From NCBI GenBank assembly GCA_018816815.1, contig JAHIVD010000016.1:1-26473 (forward strand): a stretch of DNA of 26,473 nt. The letters run 5' to 3'. The DNA comes from Patescibacteria group bacterium. GTDB taxonomy: Bacteria; Patescibacteriota; Microgenomatia; Daviesbacterales; UBA10151. Of this stretch, positions 1-5,869 are shown in pieces (within the stretch, counting starts at the first letter, position 1; every line of letters begins with the position of its first letter). The notes beneath the pieces were generated by a model. It was not told the DNA's origin, did no database searches, and saw only the letters and a program-made list of their open reading frames with translations. The position numbers were made by a program, and so were the translations under genes.

Positions 1-156
1 ACCTGTGGTCTTAGTATTTTTTTGATGTATCAGAACAAGGCCCTGTTTTGTTTTTTTCCACTCAATAATAGATCCATCCCTGATGCTGAGTTGGTGGGCG
101 TAAGCCTTGGGTACTGTTACTGCTAATGAATTACCATTTTTAAACACTTTTCTCAT
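1..156 (-). CDS. AbrB/MazE-like (SpoVT fold) DNA-binding protein, partial
   Basis: The reverse strand is open for 52 codons from an ATG at 156 to the window edge, so the C-terminus is missing. The product starts MRKVFKNGNSLAVTVPKAYA and continues with LSIRDGSIIEW and GLVLI. This is the swapped-hairpin AbrB/SpoVT/MazE pattern: a Lys-x-G-N-S-x-x-V-x-(I/V)-P motif, then a Gly-Asp turn and a hydrophobic strand. Such proteins are DNA-binding antitoxins or transition-state regulators. A toxin partner, if any, would lie beyond the left edge. A 13-bp palindrome sits 5 bp upstream of the start and could be its autoregulatory site (inference). Confidence 0.75.
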   Translation of the reverse strand, partial: MRKVFKNGNSLAVTVPKAYAHQLSIRDGSIIEWKKTKQGLVLIHQKNTKTTG

Positions 157-161
157 ATAAA

Positions 162-174
162 ATGATTATATCAT
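162..174. promoter_or_regulatory. Short palindrome upstream of the AbrB/MazE-like gene
   Basis: ATGAT-TAT-ATCAT is a perfect inverted repeat (162-166 and 170-174) within the AT-rich gap between the leftward AbrB/MazE-like gene and the rightward nuclease gene. Its place just upstream of an antitoxin-like start suggests an operator, but no binding is shown. Confidence 0.35.
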
Positions 175-177
175 AAC

Positions 178-199
178 ATGTACTGACAATGTACTGACA
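178..199. repeat. Tandem 11-bp direct repeat
   Basis: ATGTACTGACA occurs twice without a gap, at 178-188 and 189-199, in the divergent intergenic region. It may be a tandem regulator site for the nuclease gene or the AbrB/MazE-like gene, or a replication-slippage product. Confidence 0.5.
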
Positions 200-238
200 T
201 ATTCCAAGCTGGTAATTTTTAAGTTCTGGGGGTAAAAT

Positions 239-1084
239 TTGAGGATGATTGCTAAACAAAAGTATAGATTTGTTAAAGATGCTTTGTGGGTTTCATATAC
301 TGGGTTAAAGGATTTTACTAACTGTCCCCGCTCCTATTATTTGAAAAACAGATACCGTGATCCTAAATCAGGATACAGACTGCAGATTGCCGCATCTGCT
401 ATGACACTAGGCTCATTGGTTCACGATGCCATCAAGTGGTATTTGCAAACAGGCAGAACTGCTTCTTTTGATGAGGTGATAAAGCTGTACCGTAACCGTT
501 GGTTAAAATATCAAGGCAAAAGAGGGGGATTTGCTACACGCAAAGAAGAGGGAGATTTTGGCAAACGTGGCTTGGACATGCTTGATAATTTCTATAAAAA
601 TAAAGGGATTTTGGAGAAAAATATCCCAGCGTATGACTTTTTAAGATATTGGCTGGATGATAAAGCTGTTTTAACAGGTAAAGCAGATTTCATAGGAGAG
701 CTTCAAGATGGTAGTTTGCATGTTCTTGATTTTAAAACAGGGACGAAAGATCAGGACGATTTAACTCAGCTTTATATTTACGGAATTTTGGCAGAATCAA
801 ATTTTGAAAAACCTGTTTCAAGAATAAGCTATTGGTATCTGGATAGAGATAGCGCGGTAAAAGAGGCTGTGCTTGACTCATTGGAGGGAAAACTTGAATG
901 GATAAAAGGAAAGGTTAAGGTTATAGAGGAAGCGCTTTTGAAAAACGAGTGGGTTTGTATTAAGGGTGAAAATCAGTGCAGTGAATGCAAAAAATACCAG
1001 GCAGTAATTGACGGTAAAGGGCAGTTTCAGTTTTCAGATGAAGCATATAAAAAAGACATCTATTTTCTGGATCCATTAAGTTAA
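239..1084 (+). CDS. PD-(D/E)XK nuclease, Cas4/RecB-like, with predicted Fe-S cysteines
   Basis: This 281-residue protein belongs to the PD-(D/E)XK nuclease superfamily. The core lies near residues 146-180: GKADFIGEL supplies the first acidic residue, HVLDFKTG supplies the D-x-K pair, and QLYIYG follows as the RecB-type Q-x-x-x-Y motif. Cys29 in NCPRSYY and Cys240, Cys247 and Cys250 near the C-terminus form the one-plus-three pattern that binds an Fe-S cluster in Cas4 and AddB nucleases. The TTG start at 239 is chosen because GGGGG lies 6 nt upstream; ATG at 245 is the alternative. No cas genes or repeat array are nearby, so a role in DNA repair or end processing is as likely as any link to CRISPR. 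The family call is firm but the exact role is unknown. Confidence 0.8.
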   Translation: MRMIAKQKYRFVKDALWVSYTGLKDFTNCPRSYYLKNRYRDPKSGYRLQIAASAMTLGSLVHDAIKWYLQTGRTASFDEVIKLYRNRWLKYQGKRGGFATRKEEGDFGKRGLDMLDNFYKNKGILEKNIPAYDFLRYWLDDKAVLTGKADFIGELQDGSLHVLDFKTGTKDQDDLTQLYIYGILAESNFEKPVSRISYWYLDRDSAVKEAVLDSLEGKLEWIKGKVKVIEEALLKNEWVCIKGENQCSECKKYQAVIDGKGQFQFSDEAYKKDIYFLDPLS

Positions 1085-1280
1085 TATTGCTTGAGCAATT
1101 AATGTGTGCAACTTTGCTTGAACAGTTTGCAACAAAGCTAAATTTTTACTTGCTATATTTAATACTATAAAGAAATACACAAAAGAAATATACAGCTGTC
1201 GTTATTTTGAAGACAACTATTTTGTAGCTTTTTAAATCTTAAAAAATCTCCAACCAATTTAGATATTGTTATAATAAAAC
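1085..1280. other. AT-rich gene-free stretch
   Basis: No open frame of useful length or RNA gene was recognised. A small hairpin right after the nuclease stop (ATTGC 1086-1090, GCAAT 1095-1099, loop TTGA) could help end transcription but has no clean T-tract. The riboswitch transcription unit begins after this stretch. Confidence 0.4.
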
Positions 1281-1309
1281 TTGACAAAACTCCTATACTT
1301 TTTTAGTAT
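1281..1309 (+). promoter_or_regulatory. Sigma70-type promoter of the riboswitch transcript
   Basis: TTGACA at 1281-1286 and TAGTAT at 1304-1309 are separated by 17 bp. The predicted start, near 1316, lies about 15 nt before the SAM-riboswitch-like structure. An ATACT/AGTAT inverted repeat overlaps the -10 box. Confidence 0.7.
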
Positions 1310-1329
1310 CAAATTACAACTAAATATTT

Positions 1330-1449
1330 AATCAAGAGTGATGGGGAGAGTTTTGGCTCATTGATCCATCCAGCAACCGTCCGGCACTAGCGGAACGGTG
1401 CTCCACCCAAACCCTTTCAAGGGAGGATTCGGGGTCGAAGTTTTGACTC
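1330..1449 (+). promoter_or_regulatory. SAM-I/SAM-IV clan riboswitch aptamer
   Basis: The segment matches the S-box layout. AATC (1330-1333) and GATT (1426-1429) can close P1, and AAGAG follows. P2 is GATGG (1340-1344) with CCATC (1366-1370), enclosing a GAG/CTC inner stem. The hallmark CAGCAACCG starts at 1371. P3 is ACCGT/ACGGT plus CCG/CGG (1376-1383 with 1391-1399) and runs into GGTGCT (1397-1402). P4 is CCCT/AGGG around 1412-1423. A further stem (1432-1436 with 1445-1449) follows the core, more like SAM-IV or SAM-I/IV variants than classic S-box. The GCAACC and GGTGCT blocks are the strongest evidence. It lies downstream of a good promoter and upstream of an intrinsic terminator, so it probably controls the small gene at 1515. 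A covariance-model score would settle the subclass. Confidence 0.75.
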
Positions 1450-1464
1450 AAACAATTTTTTGTA

Positions 1465-1491
1465 CCTCTTCTGAAAAGGAGAGGTTTTTTT
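1465..1491 (+). terminator. Intrinsic terminator serving as riboswitch expression platform
   Basis: CCTCTTC (1465-1471) pairs with GGAGAGG (1478-1484; one G-U pair) around the loop TGAAAA and is followed by seven T. It sits between the aptamer and the ribosome-binding site of the next gene, the place expected for ligand-controlled termination. Confidence 0.75.
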
Positions 1492-1514
1492 AATGAAAGG
1501 AGGTGTATATTAAA

Positions 1515-1850
1515 ATGTCAGTTGAAAGTAGAAACGGTGGAATCGTTATTGATATTAACGAAACCACTATTGATTTGACGGTTCCAGTAACAACAATCAG
1601 CATAAATCCTGATGGTGGAGCGTTAGTAATACAGAAAGCTCCTACGACCTTTACAGTGGATAGAAGAGGATCGTTTGCTCTGGCATTATGCGGTATTGCA
1701 CATAGTGATCCGGGAGTCTTATCTGAAATAATTGGAAGCTTAAGATGTCAGTATGGGTTATTAAGCGACAGCAGAAAACAGCTTGTGCGGAATGCTGTGA
1801 ATAGTTTAGATGCTGTGAGAACGGCTATGATAAAAAGTGAAGAGTTATAA
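1515..1850 (+). CDS. Small riboswitch-controlled protein of unknown function
   Basis: The product has 111 residues and I do not recognise its family. The first half is rich in alternating beta-type residues (GGIVIDINETTIDLTV, then ISINPDGGALVIQ), and the second half looks helical, with two cysteines. There is no signal peptide or membrane segment. The ATG at 1515 is chosen because AAGGAGGT (1497-1504) lies 10 nt upstream; the GTG at 1503 would overlap that site. The gene follows a SAM-type riboswitch and terminator, so its expression should answer to S-adenosylmethionine. It faces ahcY tail to tail with a 2-bp gap. A role in methionine or SAM balance is an inference from the riboswitch only. 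Confidence 0.7.
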   Translation: MSVESRNGGIVIDINETTIDLTVPVTTISINPDGGALVIQKAPTTFTVDRRGSFALALCGIAHSDPGVLSEIIGSLRCQYGLLSDSRKQLVRNAVNSLDAVRTAMIKSEEL

Positions 1851-1852
1851 AC

Positions 1853-3109
1853 TTATGTTCCTTCGTTCCAGGAGGTCAGATATCTTTTTTGTTCTTCGGT
1901 GAGGGTGTCTATAGAAATGCCTAAGGATTCCAGTTTTAACTTGGCAATCATATCGTCAAGCTCTTTGGGGATTGTGTAAACTCCTATTTTGAGCTTGCCT
2001 TTATTTTGCATCAGAAATTCTGCAGCCAGGGCTTGGTTGGCAAAAGACATGTCCATGACATCAGGCGGATGGCCTTCTGCCGCGCTTAAATTAATCAGCC
2101 TGCCTTCTCCTAACACAAAGATTTTTTTACCCCCTTCCAGGGTGATTTCTTCCAAATTATCCCGCAGCAATCTTTTAGTTTTAGCGATTTTAATAAGTCC
2201 TTCATAGTCAAGTTCTACATTAAAATGTCCGGTATTAGCTACAATAGTACCGTTTTTCATTTTCTTAAAATGTTCTACAGAGAGAACTGTTTTATTACCA
2301 GTAGCAGTACAAATAATATCTGCAATTTTAATGGCTTGATTCATTGGCATAACATCGTATCCATCCATGGTAGCCTCCAGAGCTCTGAGTGGATCAACTT
2401 CTGTGACGATTACTAGTGACCCCATTCCTCTGGCCCGTTGAGCTAAACCTCTTCCGCACCAACCATAGCCGCAAACCACAAATTTTTTGCCGGCCAAAAG
2501 TACATTGGTAGCCCGGATTATTCCATCAACAGTTGATTGGCCTGTGCCGTAACGGTTGTCAAACATATGTTTGGTGTTTGAATCATTGACCGCAATAGCA
2601 GGGATTTTTAATGTTTTGTCTTTTAACATAGCCCGGAGTCTGGTGACTCCGGTAGTAGTTTCTTCAGTAGAACCGATAACCTTTTCAAGTTGGGATTTTC
2701 TTTCTGTATGAAGCAAGGTTACTAAATCTGCTCCATCGTCCATGGTAATCTGGGGACGGAAGTCCATAACTTGGTTTAAGTGTTTGTAATAGGTATCCTT
2801 GTCTTCTCCCTTAATGGCAAAAGTTGGGATACCAAAATCCTTCACTAATGAGGCTGCTACATCGTCTTGGGTAGAAAGCGGATTTGAAGCGCAAAGAGCT
2901 AAATTCGCTCCGCCAATTTTTAAAGCAATCATAAGATTAGCAGTTTCAGATGTGACATGCAGACAAGCTCCGAGTGTAACATTCTTAAGAGGTTTTTCTT
3001 TTTTAAACCGCTTTTTTATAAGATTGAGCACTTTCATTTGGGACTGCGCCCATTCAATCCGTAACTTGCCCTTGCTAGCTAAATTGTGATCTTTAATATC
3101 AGATTTCAT
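1853..3109 (-). CDS. ahcY: S-adenosylhomocysteine hydrolase
   Basis: This cytosolic NAD-dependent enzyme splits S-adenosylhomocysteine into adenosine and homocysteine, clearing the inhibitory product of methylation. Visible signatures are HVTSETANLMIAL near residues 52-64, EETTTGVTRL, the NDSNTKHMFDNRYGTGQS block with the catalytic Lys and Asp, the Rossmann loop GYGWCGRG, TATGN, NTGHFNVELD and SAAEGHPPDVMDMSFA. At 418 residues it is the short form seen in archaea and thermophilic bacteria. Its end, after the usual C-terminal helices, lacks the Lys/Tyr tail that eukaryotic-type enzymes add to the NAD site. The PfkB kinase lies 73 bp upstream on the same strand and probably shares its transcript. 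Confidence 0.95.
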   Translation of the reverse strand: MKSDIKDHNLASKGKLRIEWAQSQMKVLNLIKKRFKKEKPLKNVTLGACLHVTSETANLMIALKIGGANLALCASNPLSTQDDVAASLVKDFGIPTFAIKGEDKDTYYKHLNQVMDFRPQITMDDGADLVTLLHTERKSQLEKVIGSTEETTTGVTRLRAMLKDKTLKIPAIAVNDSNTKHMFDNRYGTGQSTVDGIIRATNVLLAGKKFVVCGYGWCGRGLAQRARGMGSLVIVTEVDPLRALEATMDGYDVMPMNQAIKIADIICTATGNKTVLSVEHFKKMKNGTIVANTGHFNVELDYEGLIKIAKTKRLLRDNLEEITLEGGKKIFVLGEGRLINLSAAEGHPPDVMDMSFANQALAAEFLMQNKGKLKIGVYTIPKELDDMIAKLKLESLGISIDTLTEEQKRYLTSWNEGT

Positions 3110-3182
3110 ATTTTCTTTTTGTTGTTTCCGAGAAAGCGGGAATCTATATAAATAAACTATTAATTAATTTAAAGATTCCATG

Positions 3183-4127
3183 TCAAGCATTCGATGACAA
3201 TTCCAGCGTTTCTCCAAAATTTTCTTTATATCTTTCTTTAAATTCCTCAAGAGAAAATGTATGAGAAGTTGTACCATATTTTTCTATCGCATAACAAGAA
3301 GCAATAGAACCCATTTGTCCGCAAATTTGTAAATCAAGTCCTTTTGAAAGACCAGTTAAAAACCCGGCTCTGTACGCATCACCTGCGCCTGTGGGGTCTA
3401 CAACCTGGGTAATTTTGCCAGAACCTACTTGCAAGTTCTTCTCTTTTGTTTGAATTAACGATCCCTTTTCTCCTAAGGTTGTGATTAAGATTTCTACCTG
3501 ATCAAGCAGTTGCTTTTCGCTCAAAGAGAGCTTTTCTTTCAAAAGAGCAATTTCGTAATCATTGCCAATTAAGACAGCTGCACAATTTAACATGCTCTTG
3601 AGGTCGTTGGCGTTAAGCGCTGGAAGCTGCATACCAGGATCTAACATATATGGAATTTTTAGTGTTTGGCACTCGCGGCAAAAACGGATCATAGCTTGAG
3701 GATTATTTGGGGAAATTACTACAAAATCGGTTTTGATTCTCTTCAATGAGAGCAGGTTAGCGTGTTTCATTGCTCCAGGATAAAAAGCTGCAATTTGATT
3801 ATCTGAAGAGTCAGTCATTATAAAAGCAGAAGATGTTAAATTATCCTTAGCTGTTTGGATATTTGAAATATCAACGCCTGAATCCTGCAGGAATTTGGCA
3901 TACTTTGAAAAATCAGTTCCAGCCATGCCTACTATTGAAACAGGATTTTGTAAAAGCGCTAAATTATAGGCAATATTTCCAGCAGTGCCTCCTCTTTGTT
4001 TTTTTAATGTGGTGACTAAAAAAGATAAATTGATTTGGTGAATTTTATCCGGCATGATATGGTCGGCAAATCTGCCTGGGTAATTCATGATATTATCAAA
4101 AGCTAAGGATCCGGTTACTGTAATCAT
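3183..4127 (-). CDS. PfkB-family kinase, probably adenosine/nucleoside kinase
   Basis: This 314-residue protein is a ribokinase/PfkB-family kinase. The N-terminal MITVTGSLAFDNIM, the substrate loop RGGTAGNIAYNLALL (about 45-59) and the C-terminal DPTGAGDAYRAGF with the catalytic Asp are all present. The family includes archaeal-type adenosine kinases, ribokinases and fructokinases, and sequence alone does not fix the substrate. Its place directly before ahcY, the enzyme that releases adenosine from S-adenosylhomocysteine, favours adenosine as substrate and a salvage role (inference). GGAG about 10 nt upstream supports the ATG at 4127. A degraded copy of the 5' end of a related kinase lies about 0.5 kb upstream. 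Confidence 0.85.
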   Translation of the reverse strand: MITVTGSLAFDNIMNYPGRFADHIMPDKIHQINLSFLVTTLKKQRGGTAGNIAYNLALLQNPVSIVGMAGTDFSKYAKFLQDSGVDISNIQTAKDNLTSSAFIMTDSSDNQIAAFYPGAMKHANLLSLKRIKTDFVVISPNNPQAMIRFCRECQTLKIPYMLDPGMQLPALNANDLKSMLNCAAVLIGNDYEIALLKEKLSLSEKQLLDQVEILITTLGEKGSLIQTKEKNLQVGSGKITQVVDPTGAGDAYRAGFLTGLSKGLDLQICGQMGSIASCYAIEKYGTTSHTFSLEEFKERYKENFGETLELSSNA

Positions 4128-4208
4128 ACTTTTTCAACTCCATTATATATCTATATAGACATATTTATCTGGGTTTAATTTCAATATCTCCTTTTTGGAA
4201 GTTAAGTT

Positions 4209-4415
4209 TTACAGAGAATAAATCGAAAAACCCACCTCTGTTTTAAACTGAATACCGCCAATTTCTAGATTAATTCTTCCTGAATCAATCAATGCTGCGT
4301 ATTGCAAGATTGCACCTGTTCTTGAGACCTTTAAAGGGATTATTGGTTTCAATATTAGCTTACCGAAAAAATTTGATGGAGGAGAAAGATTAAATTTGTG
4401 GTATTTGAATTTCAC
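4209..4415 (-). pseudogene. Truncated retropepsin-like aspartyl protease
   Basis: The 68-residue product begins MKFKYHKFNLSPPS, then has IIPLKVSRTG and QYAALIDSG, the D-S-G active-site motif of retropepsin-like proteases. In the family as I recall it, DSGAD is followed by a long middle section. Here DSG runs straight into NLEIGGIQFKTEVGFS, which resembles a later strand pair of the fold. An internal deletion has therefore probably removed the flap region. The DUF5678 gene lies 18 bp upstream on the same strand, a pairing I associate with these proteins. It is likely inactive, although the reading frame is kept. Confidence 0.55.
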
Positions 4416-4433
4416 AGGTTAAAAAGCTCCAAT

Positions 4434-4613
4434 TTATGGGATGATTCTAGCGGGAACCCTGAAAAGAAGAGAAGCGTTAAAGCCTTCTTTTTTGGATTCT
4501 TCCATTACATCTTTGACTGTTTTGCCGCTTGCGATAATAGAGACTTCGTCGTCTTTTAAAGCAACCCAAAGGCCTTTATATCTTTTATAGATATGTGTCC
4601 AATTGATAACCAT
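4434..4613 (-). CDS. DUF5678-like small protein
   Basis: This product of about 59 residues has the typical pattern W-x-x-I-Y-x-x-Y-K-G-L-W-V-A-L with DDEVSIIASGKTVKDVMEE, ending in VPARIIP. That matches DUF5678, a family of unknown function often found next to retropepsin-like genes, as here. ATG at 4613 is chosen because TATAAT at 4620-4625 (reverse strand) lies 6 nt before it, giving a leaderless start; ATG at 4619 and GTG at 4628 are also in frame. Confidence 0.65.
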   Translation of the reverse strand: MVINWTHIYKRYKGLWVALKDDEVSIIASGKTVKDVMEESKKEGFNASLLFRVPARIIP

Positions 4614-4657
4614 AACCATATTATACACCAGATTGTGATCTTGGAAGTTGTAGGGTT

Positions 4658-4711
4658 TTTGCCCGGATAATCCATAATATTTTCAAAAGCAGAAGAGTAG
4701 GTCATAACAAT
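4658..4711 (-). pseudogene. Remnant of a PfkB kinase 5' end
   Basis: Read on the reverse strand, this stretch encodes IVMTYSSAFENIMDYPGK, which lines up with residues 2-19 of the intact kinase at 3183-4127 (ITVTGSLAFDNIMNYPGR). Many nucleotide differences fall in third codon positions, so this is a decayed homologue and not chance. Nothing downstream continues the gene: the DUF5678 gene replaces it. Confidence 0.55.
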
Positions 4712-4761
4712 TAGTGTATGTTAAATAATTATATATACTCTGCCGGGGTTTATAGGAAGTC

Positions 4762-4789
4762 TTGACAAATATTATTAAAACATTATAAT
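4762..4789 (+). promoter_or_regulatory. Promoter of the RelBE-like toxin-antitoxin operon
   Basis: TTGACA (4762-4767) and TATAAT (4784-4789) are spaced by 16 bp. The antitoxin ATG is 9 nt after the -10 box, so the transcript should be leaderless or nearly so. Confidence 0.75.
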
Positions 4790-4798
4790 GATAATGTT
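4779..4798. promoter_or_regulatory. Palindromic operator over the -10 box
   Basis: AACATTAT (4779-4786) and ATAATGTT (4791-4798) form a perfect 8-bp inverted repeat with a 4-bp spacer. It covers the -10 box and ends at the antitoxin start codon. This is the expected layout for autorepression by a ribbon-helix-helix antitoxin. Confidence 0.65.
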
Positions 4799-5086
4799 AT
4801 GAAAAATACTATTCTGCAGGTTCCTATTGATAGAAATATCAGAAACCAGGCTGCCTCTAGAGCGGGAAAAATGGGCTTTTCTTCTTTGCAGGAGATAGTT
4901 AGGCTTTTCCTGAATAAAATCGCAGGAGGAGAGATCGACATTATGTTTGAAGAAACTGTCACTCTTTCTGACAAGAACGATAAACGTTACGCAAAGATGA
5001 TTGAGGATGTAGAAACGGGAAAGGTAAAAACAAAAACATTTTCTGATACAAAATCCTTAATGGAGTATTTAAATAGTGAAGACTGA
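4799..5086 (+). CDS. RelB/DinJ-like antitoxin
   Basis: The 95-residue protein starts MKNTILQVPIDRNIRNQAAS, a short strand followed by a helix, then MGFSSLQEIVRLFLNKIAGG as the second helix. This is the ribbon-helix-helix DNA-binding fold of RelB/DinJ antitoxins. The C-terminal part (residues about 50-95, acidic and Lys-rich) would wrap the toxin. The toxin gene overlaps its end by 11 bp. The palindrome over its promoter suggests autorepression. Confidence 0.8.
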   Translation: MKNTILQVPIDRNIRNQAASRAGKMGFSSLQEIVRLFLNKIAGGEIDIMFEETVTLSDKNDKRYAKMIEDVETGKVKTKTFSDTKSLMEYLNSED

Positions 5087-5342
5087 ACTTCATTCTCAGT
5101 TTGTCAAATCCTACAAAAAACGTATTGCAAATAAGGCCAAATTAGTTCAAAAGGTTACTGAAAGAATAGATCTATTTAAGACAGATCCTACAAATCCTTT
5201 ATTGAAAGATCATGCTCTTACAGGAAAGAAAAATCACCTTCGGGCTTTCTGGATCAGTGGCGATGTAAGAGTTGTCTATTTACCAATCTCAAAGAGGTTA
5301 GTTCTATTTTTAGATATCGGTTCGCATAACCAAGTATATTAG
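5076..5342 (+). CDS. RelE/YafQ-family mRNA interferase toxin
   Basis: This 88-residue protein has the RelE/YafQ layout: an N-terminal helix rich in Lys/Arg (FVKSYKKRIANK), the loop NPLLKDHALTGKK, then LRAFWISGDVRVVYLP and a final strand FLDIGSHNQVY. These toxins cut mRNA in the ribosome. His and Arg/Lys residues in the conserved DHAL, GDVR and HNQVY motifs are kept, so it looks intact. The GTG at 5076 overlaps the antitoxin stop, giving translational coupling. Confidence 0.85.
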   Translation: MKTELHSQFVKSYKKRIANKAKLVQKVTERIDLFKTDPTNPLLKDHALTGKKNHLRAFWISGDVRVVYLPISKRLVLFLDIGSHNQVY

Positions 5343-5435
5343 CTCCTAAAAATTTCGGAAGAGATTGAAAAAGAGGGTTAGAAATCCCATCCGCTAATAT
5401 TTTTTCTTTCGGCATTAGACCATAATTTTTGTAAA

Positions 5436-5804
5436 CTAATTGCTACATATTACTGAAACTGCTAGCAAAAGAGAGATAAGAATCACGGATACTCCGTTTG
5501 CAATGTTAAGCATTGCTCTAACGCGGTTCTCGCTTTCTCGATCTTTGCTTGTTACTTGTTTAGGATCGTATGCTTCTCTTCTTTCATGGTTAACCATCCA
5601 GATAATGCACCAAACAGAGATACATATCAATGCGAGAGAGAATACAAAAAGCGTTTTCTGTACACTATTTAACCCATTTCTGTAAAATGTAGCAAATAGG
5701 ATCAAGGCATTTACTTCAAGACCTGAAAGAGTAGCATGAATTGCATGTTGCGATACTACTGTTTGGGTCCATGTTTGTTGACGAATAAATTTATTTTCTT
5801 CCAT
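5436..5804 (-). CDS. Small membrane protein of unknown function
   Basis: I do not recognise this 122-residue protein. It starts MEENKFIRQQTWTQ, and the ATG at 5804 follows GGAAGGAC at a good distance; the longer frame upstream would overlap the VanW gene. Hydrophobic segments lie near residues 28-40, 48-70 (FVFSLALICISVWCIIWMV) and 100-121 (GVSVILISLLLAVSVI), separated by a charged stretch, HERREAYDPKQ. It is probably an inner-membrane protein with two or three passes. It follows the VanW gene on the same strand with a 65-bp gap. Confidence 0.6.
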   Translation of the reverse strand: MEENKFIRQQTWTQTVVSQHAIHATLSGLEVNALILFATFYRNGLNSVQKTLFVFSLALICISVWCIIWMVNHERREAYDPKQVTSKDRESENRVRAMLNIANGVSVILISLLLAVSVICSN

Positions 5805-5869
5805 TTTGTCCTTCCATAATTTCAATTTATTCCGGTAAGAGTCCGGAGCGTTTTGGCTGTATTTTACGT

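Noticed and set aside
239..1084. CRISPR-Cas4 locus
   Set aside because: The nuclease has Cas4-like cysteines, but no cas1, cas2 or repeat-spacer array is visible in the window.
1853..3109. Rightward open frames inside ahcY (1989-3089)
   Set aside because: They lie opposite a fully conserved enzyme and show no independent signals.
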